Both the position numbers and the translations under genes were made by a program. The notes below the pieces were generated by a model, which searched no databases, was not told the origin of the DNA, and saw only the letters and a list, made by a program, of their open reading frames with translations. 64,000 nucleotides of DNA, taken from contig JBBHKE010000409.1 in assembly GCA_037447655.1 (NCBI GenBank), positions 301,616-365,615 on the forward strand, in the 5' to 3' direction. The stretch is from Zygnema cylindricum (taxonomy: Eukaryota; Streptophyta; Zygnematophyceae; Zygnematales; Zygnemataceae). How positions within the stretch are numbered: the first letter of the stretch is position 1; each line of letters begins with the position of its first letter. Shown piece by piece: positions 10,774 to 22,700 of the stretch.

Positions 10774-13700
10774 GCATTTGAGAAAAAGAGCGCACGGAGA
10801 TAAATCAGTTTAAAGGCCGATCTTTTTTTTAATGCTCATAGCGATGCACGGTGTATTTCTAAGACTGTGTACATGCTGCATAAATGAACTATTATTGCAT
10901 TTAACGTCATGTTGTGTGGTGAGTGTTTGAAATGAGATTATTTAGGATTTCATGTTTGTATTCAAACACAATGAATGAAGTCAAAGAATAAACAACAATG
11001 ATGAGTAACAAATGTTCAGCAACCTTTGAGTGTATTTTTTTTTTTTTATTCTTTAGTTGGTGAAATGGGGAGGACATGTGTCTGAGGAAAATCTGAGTAG
11101 GGAAATGCCTCTTTGAACAAGTGTATTTTTTCTTTTCTTGAAAGTGAATAGCAAAATGTCTCGCTAAACTTGCAGGTATTTGGTGCGTGGTAACCTTATT
11201 CCAGTATGGCAGTATTTTTTAACTCACGTTCGAAACAAGAAGCACGTTCACGAAGTGAAGAAGAATCTGGCTGTACATTTGCAAGGCAAATGGTTGGAGG
11301 CTGCGAGCCTATTGGAAGATCAGGAAGATGACACAGTATTGTCAGAGTTGGAGCTACTTAGTTCCGAGCAAAAAGTAAAAGGAGAAAAAGGAGAAAAGGA
11401 AGGCAGTTTAAATGTGAATCCTGTCGATCACACAGGAAATGAGCAAGGGGGTTGGCAACGAGTAGGTTTGAATGGACAGTATGGAGAGGACAATAGCGAA
11501 CCTTTATTTGGTGAGGTTGAGGGAGGAAGACGAGGGACAACAGGAGACCTTATGAGCAAAAACTTGAAGGGGATAAAGGGGAAGCAGAAGGTGCTGTCGG
11601 TGAATCAGGCTGTAAGAGATCAAAAGGCTCTGGAGGTTGAGAATTTGCGCCAGGAGGTAAAGAAATTGGAAGAAAAGATGTATGGAAGGAAAGAAGAACT
11701 TTCGAAACAGGCTGCAAATAAATATGATGTTTCAGAAAAAGCGGCTGAGGACAGGTGTGCACTCTATCATCTCTTTGGAAATATCCTTGTTTGAAATGGG
11801 GGTGGATTGGACAGCAATAATAATAAAGTCGACTGTAGGTTGATAAGCTTACATGTTTATTCATTCTCGTCTGTGGCTCAATTTATTGACAGTAACTTTC
11901 TGAGCAATAAAATTTGTCACCAGAAGGCTCCGTTCTTTCAGTGAGTGTCAGTTTTGGCAAAAATTGATAAGCTACATTGCTCATCTCTATTAGAGTTTAT
12001 CACTCTAATTCGAATGAGTGTTTTTTTCACGCAAAATCATATGTAAGTGTTAACAACACTTCTTTGTTAAGAGGCCCACAATGAGCCACATGGCAAAACA
12101 TGATACAATGTCGGTAATTCTAATAAAGCGTTAACGCTAATAATTCACTAACTCTAATTCGATGGTTGCTATAGCCGTCTATGTTAAACTTTCTAGGTGT
12201 TTAACATTCATGTGGAAGTGTGGTCCTTGCCCGAAAAAACACATGCCCACATTAAGACGAGTTTTTGTCTCATCCAGGGCGCAGGTAGAGATTCTAAAGG
12301 CATATGACCAACGATGTAGGGGACTTTTGGCTTTATTAGAAGCATATCAAAAACGCTTAGTCAAACACGCAGAGCGAGGAGTAAAGCGGTCCAATGGTAG
12401 GCCGCCAAGTGGGGACTTTGTGGTGGCGGGAATACCTGGGATTGACGGACCTGTCCAGGTACATAAGTACATCTGTCCTTGCCTTATTTCCTTGTTATGC
12501 CTTATGCTTTATGCCTTATGTCCTTATGTCCCTGTTTTCTTGTTCTTATATGTCCTTGTCTTCCTGTGTTTATGTCTTTGCCATTTTATGTCCTTGCCTT
12601 GTCCTTGCCTTCTTGTTTTTATGTCTTTCCCTTCTTGTGCTTATGTCCTTGCTTTCTCGCGCTTATATGTCCGTGCTTATGTTCTTACCTTCTTCTTTAG
12701 TTTAATAGCAGTATTTACTCCATTTAATATCGGAGAAGGCATGGCTGATTGTTGCAATAAACAGTAGTTATGTTTGAGAGTACGACAATGATTCTTCTGC
12801 TCTGTAGATTGCTGCTCTTATCAAGGGCAGGATGCTTAAGTTTTATTCTAAGTGGAAATGAGTACTACTAGTTGTAAGTGGTAAACAAACTGTGACATTG
12901 GTTGCTACCTCGAGTTGAGCTTTCATTCATGTTTTTTATGACAACAATGGTTTTCTGATGTTCATTCCAACCATAGTTTCAAATGTGCGAAAACAATTGG
13001 AAACCCTAAATGTGATGACCACGTACTATGCATGTATTATACGGCTTGTTCAAAAATAGTGTGGGTATAGTTTGTGAGTACCACATATTACGCTTCCAAC
13101 TGTTATAGTTTGTGAGTACCACATATTACGCTTCCAACTGTTTTTGCGCATACGGACTAACTATGATTGTGGCCTTACTGTCACTGATAGTCATGTATTT
13201 GGAACTCCTTGACATCTCTGTTTTACATTTGTTTCCTTGCGAAGACATCACATTTTTCAAGGCTTCTCATTTTTTTGACTTTTTGAAGAAAACGGTGACT
13301 ATCCTAAGCTTCTGTAAGAATTTCCCTTGGTCGTTGGGCTTACAAATTTCCTTCCAAGAACTCTTTTTCCAGATGGATCCCGGTTGGTTCACTACTCCGT
13401 CAAGAAATGTTGGAGAGAAAGGATCACAGTTAACAACTGAAATGGAGAGTAGAGTAACCTCAGCCTGTTCTTCAATCATCGACGAGCTCCAGAAAAAATT
13501 CTCAGGGGCAAATGATGACCTTGGGGAACTATTTTCTGAATTTCCTCCTTTAGAACCGTCGAAAAGGGACGGTACTAGTCGAGAAGGTAACCATACAGAG
13601 CTTTTGAAAAGCTCAAGTTTAAGACCAGTTTCGAGCTTAAAGGGAAGGCCGGAAATTGGTCTGGATGTAAACAAGGGTTCTATTCAGAGGGGAAGTGAAG

Positions 13701-16700
13701 GGAGGAAATCTGCATTTGATACAGGAGTGGATTCGCAAAAGAAAGTTATAGACTTTAAAGACTTCTTTGCGGGAATCCCAGAGGATTTCAGTGGATATTA
13801 TGAAGCGATGGTACAGCAACCTGACGAATTTATTCGAGCCCTTTCAAATGTTTGTATGGGTTTAGCTCAAAAAGTACGGTCAGAGGTGGAGGATATGGAT
13901 CCCGCAAAGGATTCACAGGACATAATGTGAGGCCTCTAAACTATCAAACCGTCCAAAACCTAGATAAAGATGTTTAATGTGTCCTTCCTCTCTCTCTCCC
14001 TCTCTCTCCCTCTCTTTCTCCCTCTCTCTCTCCCTCCCTCTCTCCCCTCCCTCTCCCTCCCTCCCTCGCTCCTTCCCTCCTGCCTTCCCTCCCTCCCTCC
14101 CTCTCTCCAGGCTGTCCATTGATGGACTTATTTTTACTTTGATTTCCAAATTTAGAAAACAATTTGAGACACAGAGGGGAGGGCAACTGATTGATCGAGG
14201 CTGTCCAGAGGTCTGCTTACCTGTTTTTCCTCTAACTTTGTTTTTTAGAAGACAATTTGAGGCTCAGAGGAGAGGGCTACTGATTTGTCGAGGCTGTCCA
14301 GGGTCTACTTGTTTTTCCTCTATTTTTTTTGTTTTAGAAATCTATTCGAAGCAGAGGAGAGGGCAACTGATTGGTCGGGTGTACTTACTTGTTTTTCTTC
14401 TAACTTTGTTTATTAGAAAACAATATGAGGCCGCGAGGAGAGGGCAATTGATTGGTCGAGCTGTCCAGGGCTGTACTTGTTTTTCCTCTAACTTTGTTTT
14501 TTAGAAAACAATATGAGGCTGCGAGGAGAGGGCAATTGCTCGGTGGGTTGTACTTATTTGTTTTTCCATTAAATTTGTTTTTTAGAAAGCAATTTGAGGC
14601 TGAGAGGAGAGGTCAACTGCTTAGTGGATTGTACTTACTTGTTTTTCCTCTGACATTGTTTTTTAGAAAACAATATGAGGCCGCGAGGAGAGGACCACCA
14701 CTGAGCTTGAGCAATACAGGCTCGGAGAGATCGAGGGGTGGTGGACTCAGAGGGAGACTGCATTTCGAGGATTCGGGAGAAATCATCGAGAGGCTCATCC
14801 GAGAATTACGTGTATGTTGTTTTTTTTAGAACTTGTAAAACTGTCGGTGAAATTGTGAAAATATCTTCGACCTTTTTGACGTGATTTGAGCAGAAAACAA
14901 AATATAAAGGTCCGGTGGTTCTGCATATCATCTTTCATATTTTTGTGAGGAAAGGGAATAATTGGTATGGCATGGAAGAGAGAGAAAGCTTCATAATGCG
15001 GACCACTTTGCTAATTCTTTTTCTTTTCGTTCTTTTTTCTTTTTTTAACCCCTTTGAACCTCGATGGTTTTTTCCATCGCACTTTTTGAAATAATGTTTT
15101 TCCCAATTCTTTGCTAATTGGTGAATGCTTTTTGTCCTTATGGTCCGTGTGTTGTACATCAATGGTCACAAAACCGATATGTAAACATATCTGTTTTTTA
15201 CTGCCAAATTATTTTCGGTGATAATTTGCCTCCGACTGATAGTTATCGCTATATTTTATATCGGTTGTACTATAAAATATGGTATATACTACGATTGTAC
15301 AGCGCACTAGAGCGTTCTACAAACTTATTACTAATATTGTGTCTAGGGGATTCTTTAGATGTGATCGTCCTGCAATCATTCCGGGCAACGACGTATGTCA
15401 CATCTTGCCACGTGGCAGTACAATCATTTTGGACAACTTTATGTTGCTTCACACGTGGCAGCACACTTGTCAACTACTACCGCTAGAAAACTATTTGAAG
15501 CAACCTATAAAAATGCAAAATTACAAAAATACAAAAAGACAAAAAGATAAATAGACAAAAACAGCAGCCAGTGTGGACCATTCCTGGGGATGTCCGTACA
15601 GAAGTCCGCAGTTAGATAATACCTAAAGAATATGCTTGCATCGCGACATCAGATGTCGCCAAACTGATTATATAGATATCGTCAATTTTTACCATAACCG
15701 ATATGTAGTCCGATATAACTCTAATCATTAAGGCCCAAAAACATACATATCGGTTATCGGCTGAGAGCCTCCAATATCTAACACTATTCCTTTACTATTG
15801 CCAGTGGTATCTCGTCATCCTTTTGTACCATTTTTTTTTGCTGTTGGACGCCTTTATTCAGGCAGCTTTTGCAGTTATTTAGATTCAAGTTTGGTGGAAT
15901 CTCACAAATTTGTTAATTCAAATTTGTTAATTATATTAGGATCCTGTAATTTTGAGTGCCTGGATGGAGATTATATATCGTAATTGCCATCCTCTTCAGC
16001 TCAAAGCTGGTTCAATGTTTATCATTTCACGTTCTGAATGTTGAACTTTTGGTGACGATTTTTGAGAGATTTGAACTTCTTGTACCATTGCAAATATATA
16101 GCAAATAGTACAGTCTCGAAGCTTTCAAGTGGCAGCGAGCATATTGTTGTTTTGGAACAAATTGACGTGTATTTTTCAATTTTTTGAACTTTTGTTACCA
16201 AACGGTCTTGAAAAAGCTCAATACCTTATTTATTTAAAGTCCAGAATTGAGAAACTTTGAGTTTTTTTCGATGTATAAATGCAGATGGCTCATGTGAAGC
16301 AATTTCAGGAAACACAGACAGCAATTAAAAAGACTAACGAACTCGAGATTCAATGTGAAGAATTGGTGCATTCATTGACACAAAAAGTGAAAGGAGATTC
16401 AGAGAACGATTCAAAAGGGGGTGAAAAAAACAGTGGAAAAGCCGACAGTTCTTCACAAGAGCTTCAGGTATTGAAGATAAACCATTTGTAAATCATTTAT
16501 AAAGGGTTCATTTCTGATTTTTCAGGATATTGAAGGTTATGCTAGACAGGACTTATCTGGTTCTGAATGCACATTCAGGAACTTCTAAAATTTATTTATT
16601 TATTTATTTGAAGTTCTACCAATTATTCTGTACTTTCAGTGAAAGAAAGATAAAGACTGCACAAAGAAGAACAGACAAAGACTGCAAAAAGATGTACCGC

Positions 16701-19700
16701 CAGTAGGCTTTTAGAACTGACCTCTGGATGCAACTAAAAAAAAGAAGAATGAAGGGAATGAATTTCTCGTATGTTTGCTTTTGAAAAAGGTACAATCATC
16801 ATAAAGTTTATTGTATACGGCGTTTCTTTCCTCAGCTATTGCAATTGATACTTCGGTTGCCCGAGTAAATTCTGGAAACAATTTTATTGGTCAAACTACC
16901 CATATTTTCACTCTGTGACTGAACATCATTGATCTAATTTCCATAACCTATTCGCAGGTTTTCATATTCTTTATACTGTTGTTTTATCCATTGTAAGCAA
17001 ATTGGAACCCTTTCTATAGCTTTGGCAACTCATTCAGCTGTATCGTTTCAAGAATGTACTAAGAGTGAAATAACTTTAAATGGATGTACCTCCGAAGTAG
17101 TATGCACACGACCTTAAGAATATATAGCTCCAAAGTTGATAAGTATGTTCATGACTTAAAGAGGACAAATTTCCTTAGTTGATGAATATGCACATATGAC
17201 TTGACGAGGATATAGCTCCAAAGTTGTAAGTATGCACATGAGGATACAGCTCCTAATTTGGTAAGCATGCACATAACTATAAGAGGATATAGCTCCAAAT
17301 TTGTAAGTATTAACATGAGGATATCTCCTACTTTGGTAAGTATGCACATAACTATACGAGGATACGGCTCCAAAGTTGATAAGTTATGGTCTCATTATTG
17401 GGATTTGCAGCTTGCATTGTGGGCTTTACAAAGGGAGGTCGCGGGACAAAGGGCAGCAAAATCAGCAATGGCCGAGGAGGCTGAACGTTTGCGCAGGTTT
17501 ACTTCTCATACCTTTTTTACTACATTAATTTGTATATTCTTTATGTTTTCATAATTATATGTTTTCATTATTATATTCGTTATGCATTCATTTTGTATTC
17601 ATTATGTTTTCGTTGTGTATTCATTATATATTCATCACTATATTAATTGTATTTGTATTCATTTTTTTACCTAACACAATGATAAATAGGTAGTGATGTA
17701 ATCCTTCTAATGTATGGATAAACATATCGATATATTTTCATATTATTATATTTGTTAACACTAGGTAGCTTGGGTGTTACACCGAAGTTGGAGTGTATAT
17801 TGCCCTTTTTTTATTAAATCATTTCTCTATATTCTTTTTTTTCTAGGCTATAGATAAAACGTTTTTGGTGACATATTTGTTTTTTACATTTGAAGTAAAT
17901 ATGTCATAATCTAAAAAAGCCCAGCCCGGGAGCAATGTTTGTTGTTTAGATTCCTTTTTTTTTTTTTTTACTTCTTCTTTTTTTAATTATAATTCGTATC
18001 CGTTTCGCAACTTTAGTTTCAAAACCGAGTTTCTTAGGTCCACCGATCTATCATCGAAATATACATTAAGAGCACATATATTAATATACATTGAGACCTT
18101 TCCAACAAGATATTATGCTGATTGGTTGGAAAGGATAATGTTCTCTAGATGGGGCAAATAAACAGGGATGTTTGTTTTTGCCATTTGACCACAAAACAGC
18201 GTTACTAACGCTACAACTGTTTTTTTTCTTAAAGCTCATACTGTTAGTGGCTCAAAATTGGCCACTTTATTCGCACTGGAAAATATTAATTCTACAACAG
18301 TCCTTGTACTAATTATTGCTTAACCCCGACAGCCATTCATGTTGTACTATATTGGCTCTTCCACGGGCTACCTAGTGTGAAAAGGTTCCCCCATCTTCAA
18401 TTTTTTTTTCAGAATTTTGCTGAATTTCCATAAAGTATCGTAATTTCCATAAAGTATTGTAATTTCCATAAAGTATCGTAAGTTTCTTGGAGTACGTGTA
18501 ATTTTCCTAAAAGTATTAAAACTTATCGTTGCTACTGGAGGATTTACAGAGAATGCAAAAAGCGTGAGAAGGTGAAAGCGGAACTAGCTGACAAGTGGCG
18601 TGTCGTTCAACAATTCGATGAAAAGAAGGCAAAGCTACAACAAGCCGCAAATAACTTGAACAGAAGTATACAGGTAAATCGAACCTCCTTTCCCTCTATA
18701 ATTGCAAAAACCATACAGGTAATTTGACTCTTCTTTCTCTCTATAATTGCGAAAACCACACAGGTAATTTGACTCCTCTTTCCCTCTATAATTGCAAAAA
18801 CTACACAGGTAATTTGACTCGTCTTTCCCTCTATAATTGCAAAAACCATACAGGTAATTGACTCTTCTTTCCCTCTATAATTGCAAAGTTTGAATCTTTT
18901 TTCCCCCTAAAATTGCAAAAACCATACAGGTATTTCCAGTCTTCTTCCCCCCCTATAATTGCAGGATGACAGGTATTGGACAAAACTGAACCCTTCTGCT
19001 CAGTCAGTTTTTCTCCTTCCTCTTGTCTGGACAGGTTCTCTGCTTAAGCTTTAGGAGTTAATGACTCTAATAGATTTTTCTCGTTTCTCTGGTGTGGACA
19101 ATTTCCTGTTCAAGTTTTTGGAGTTGACTTTTTTAGTACCTTCTAATTTTTTATCTTCTAATTTTTTACATGGACTTCAGGCAATAGCGGCTTCTTGGGA
19201 GGATAGACTTTGGGAAGCACAAGAATATTGCATAAGTAGAGTGGTACCTTCTGGAGCTTCTCTAAGGAAAACTCTCTCTCAAGCTCGTGATCTCATTGGA
19301 CGAGAAGTAAAGGCCGTAGAGCATTTGCCCCAAGGCTTGTGGCTTCCCATGGATACTTTATCAAAGGTAGGCTTTCAAATGGACCTATATACATCTCTAA
19401 ATGTCTTTTTTGTGTCTTTAACAAGAGATGTGTCTTAACGCAATATGTGCATTATTTTAACACATGTGCGTTATTTTAGAACGTATTTCCGTTATTGTAA
19501 CACATGTCCGTTATTTTAACACGGTATGTTCTGCTAATAAACCATGTGTCATTAACAAAGTCTGAGGCTTCAACAAATTAAGTGTCTCTCATCATTTATA
19601 TGTTTTGTTAACAAGATGTATCTCTAACAAGGTTTTGGGACTTAGACAAAATGTGCCTTTAATCTTTCACGTGTGCCTTTGACAAGCTTTGCCTCCTTGA

Positions 19701-22700
19701 CAAGATGTGTTTTTAACAGTGTGTTTTTTAACAAGATGAGTCTCTTTAACAGTTTGTTTGTCTTTATCAGAAAGTCACGAATCTTTCGGTGGGGTAAATG
19801 TCTTAGCTTCTTGTTTGATCACCTTATGAGTTTATTACTGATTTCTTGAAGATTGACAGAAAAAGGAAAAGCTGTTTTGCAATACTCACTCCTAAAAAGT
19901 ACTCATTTCTTATTCATGAACAGTTGAAGAGCTTTGTAGTTGTTTATTTTGAAAGTGGTGGATTTGCGCTCGCGACTAAGTTTTATTGACTGTCCTTTTG
20001 CAGTTCTCACAATTTTCCGAAGAGAAAGGGAAAACACAGGGTGCTGTTCTTCGAATGGGAGCTGTTTCACGGGATCTCCTGATTGGTCAGTATTTGAGTG
20101 TTTTTTTCTTTATTTTTCTTTCGTTTATGGAGATTTTTAAACTTTCATCCAATTTCGGTTCACAATCATGTACTTGTTTCATGCTTGACTTTGTGGTCTC
20201 TTACTGCCCATCGCTATTAGAGTTAACAACACTAATTTGAGTGTGGGTGATTTTCCACCCAAAAATCATAAATTAATGCTAGTATCCCTATTTAGATAAG
20301 GCAAGTGGCCCACAATGAGGTACATTTCAAAACATAAGCTAGTGTTGTTAATGATAAGTACACTGTGCTAATAGTTCACTAACTCTAATAACGATGGTAA
20401 GGTGTAGTTGCAACTTTCTTAGTAAAAAAAAACTTGCTAAACTGAGTTTTTACCTGAAATTTTTAAGAACCCTTCTCATGGAAGCTCCTCAGTCTGCCTT
20501 TATTGGCTATCGTTATTAGAGTTAGTAAATTATTAGCGTTAACCCTTTTTTGGAAATAACTTTAGTAACTTATATTTTGCAACATGGCTTATTATGGTTC
20601 ACTTAACTAACCAAATAGTGCTATTAACACAAATTTACGATTTTGGGTGAAGAAGACACTCACTCGAATTAGAGTGATTAACTCTAATAGCAATGGGCAG
20701 TGTATTTCTATGTGTGGCTGGTATTAAAATTGAAAGAACAGGAGATAACCAGGAATTTGATATTCTTTTGTAAAGTAGATGACAGGCTATATGATGCCAA
20801 TAAGGCAATTTATAAGTGGCTTACGTAACACTTTTTAAGAGGGCTCAGCTTTTTGAAAAGGGTACAGTCTGTAAAAAAGGCAATCATACAAAATCAATTT
20901 ACAAGAATCTCTCAAATCCTTAATATCCGGGGCTTGTCTGGAAAAGTTTGCCCATTTACAGCCGTGCTCGAATCCTTCAACTCTCACTTTTAAAAAGCAA
21001 AAAATGAGGAGTGGAAATCTCTAATAAAAGATAAAAACGTTGCAAGTTTTCTTTATATCCATTTTTATTCTCTTTCTGCTTGCACTTTTTACCAAACCTT
21101 ATTTTTTGACAGTGAACTTGTTTTTGCATTGCCATTTTCTCTTTGTCGTTTTTGGCAAAGCTTTCACTTAGCCTTCGTTCCTTTTGGCGTTAATAGGTAT
21201 TTTAATTATTTTTTCACATTAAAATGGATAACAAACCGGTGTAAAATGTTAAGTATTTTCGATTCTTAAGGGTAAAAAATCAGTGTCCATCAGTTGTCTT
21301 GCTGCTGATTTTGTTTTCTGATTTTAATCTTTTGATAGTTTTTTCTGCTTCCTTTTCTTTTTGTTTTTCTTTTTGGGTTTTTTTGGTTTTGTTTTTTTGG
21401 CGCAGGTTCCAAGAAGGCCCCAGCTGTCCTGGTCAAGTTGGGTCAAGTTTTGAAGTTTGTTCATTCACCCACAAAGTCCTTTGCATCCATACTTCCGAGT
21501 CTGGCGAGAGAGTTCGAAGAAGAGGAGCATTTGCAATCAGTGAAAGATAGATGGGAAACTATGGCGGCCCAAAGCAAAGCCAGTCTTGTCGAGCTTCGAA
21601 GGTAAGTTTTGACAGACATAACTGTATCGCAACCACATTTATGAAGGGAAATGGAGAGGGAGTGGGAGGGGGAGGGAGAGGGAGGATGATGGAGAGGCAG
21701 AGGACGAGAGTGAGGGAGAGGGACAGGGAGAGGAAAGGGAGGGGGAGGGTTGGGGAGAGGAGCGGGAGAGGGAGAGATAATGGGAAGCTATGGCGGCCGA
21801 GAGCAAAGCCAGACTTGTGGAGCTTTGAATGTAAGTCGACAGACATAACCATATAGATAACCATATTTGCTAAGGGAAAGGGCAACCAAAGTTGAGAGAG
21901 ATAGGGAGACGGAGAGGGAAAGGGAGAGGGTGTGGTTGACAGTGAAAACCAAAGTATGTCTCGCACATTTTTTCAAGGAAATGTAAAACAGTTTAGTTAC
22001 AGAAGGAAAGCTTATGGCTTGCAAACGACTTTTTTTGGTTAAAAAGAAAACCCTTAGCTCTTATCCGCAGAAAAAGTGGAATCTGTTGTGGGATTTGTGA
22101 GTTTTTCTGGGCCCTAGAAAAATGGCCAAAATTTTCCAACCTACCTAAGATATGGAAAAACTTTTGATGTTTGTATATAGTACTAGACATGTAACCATCA
22201 GAAGTTTTTTCCTATGTTAGGTTGTGCTGTTTATATGTAGTAATAGGAATGAGAAATAGAAATGGAAATGGAAATGGAAACGGGAAATAGAAAAAGCGTT
22301 CATAAGTGCTGCGAAAATCTTGCCTCTTATCTAGTTGTTTCAGTTTATGAAGTGATTCAGTATATCTTTAAAACGAAAAAATTCATGAACAAAAAGCATT
22401 AATCACTTATAGCTGATTATAGCTCTTATCAATTTCTATAATAGCTGTTTTTTTTTTTTCGCAGGAGGGTAGATTTATGCAGTGAAGCTGTTAAACTACT
22501 GGAGAAAGAAATGGAGGAAGATTGGGTACCAAAATTAAAAGGAGGGATCAAACTTGGGACAAATAATTTGGAAAAGGCAGCTGAGATAGAACAGGAGGTA
22601 AGCTTCGATTCTTGTCAACTTCCCCCCCCTCCTTTTGCCCCTTCAGTTCGTTTTTCTGGGGATTTTGGTAACTTCTTTTTCTCCCTCCCTTTCCACCGTG

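Noticed and set aside
13977-14829. Continuous plus-strand open frames through the acceptor array, read as a repeat protein
   Set aside because: Each unit contains an intron-like polypyrimidine tract and AG, and the last copy joins in phase with AUG5 exon 4. The openness is a by-product of tandem exon copies.
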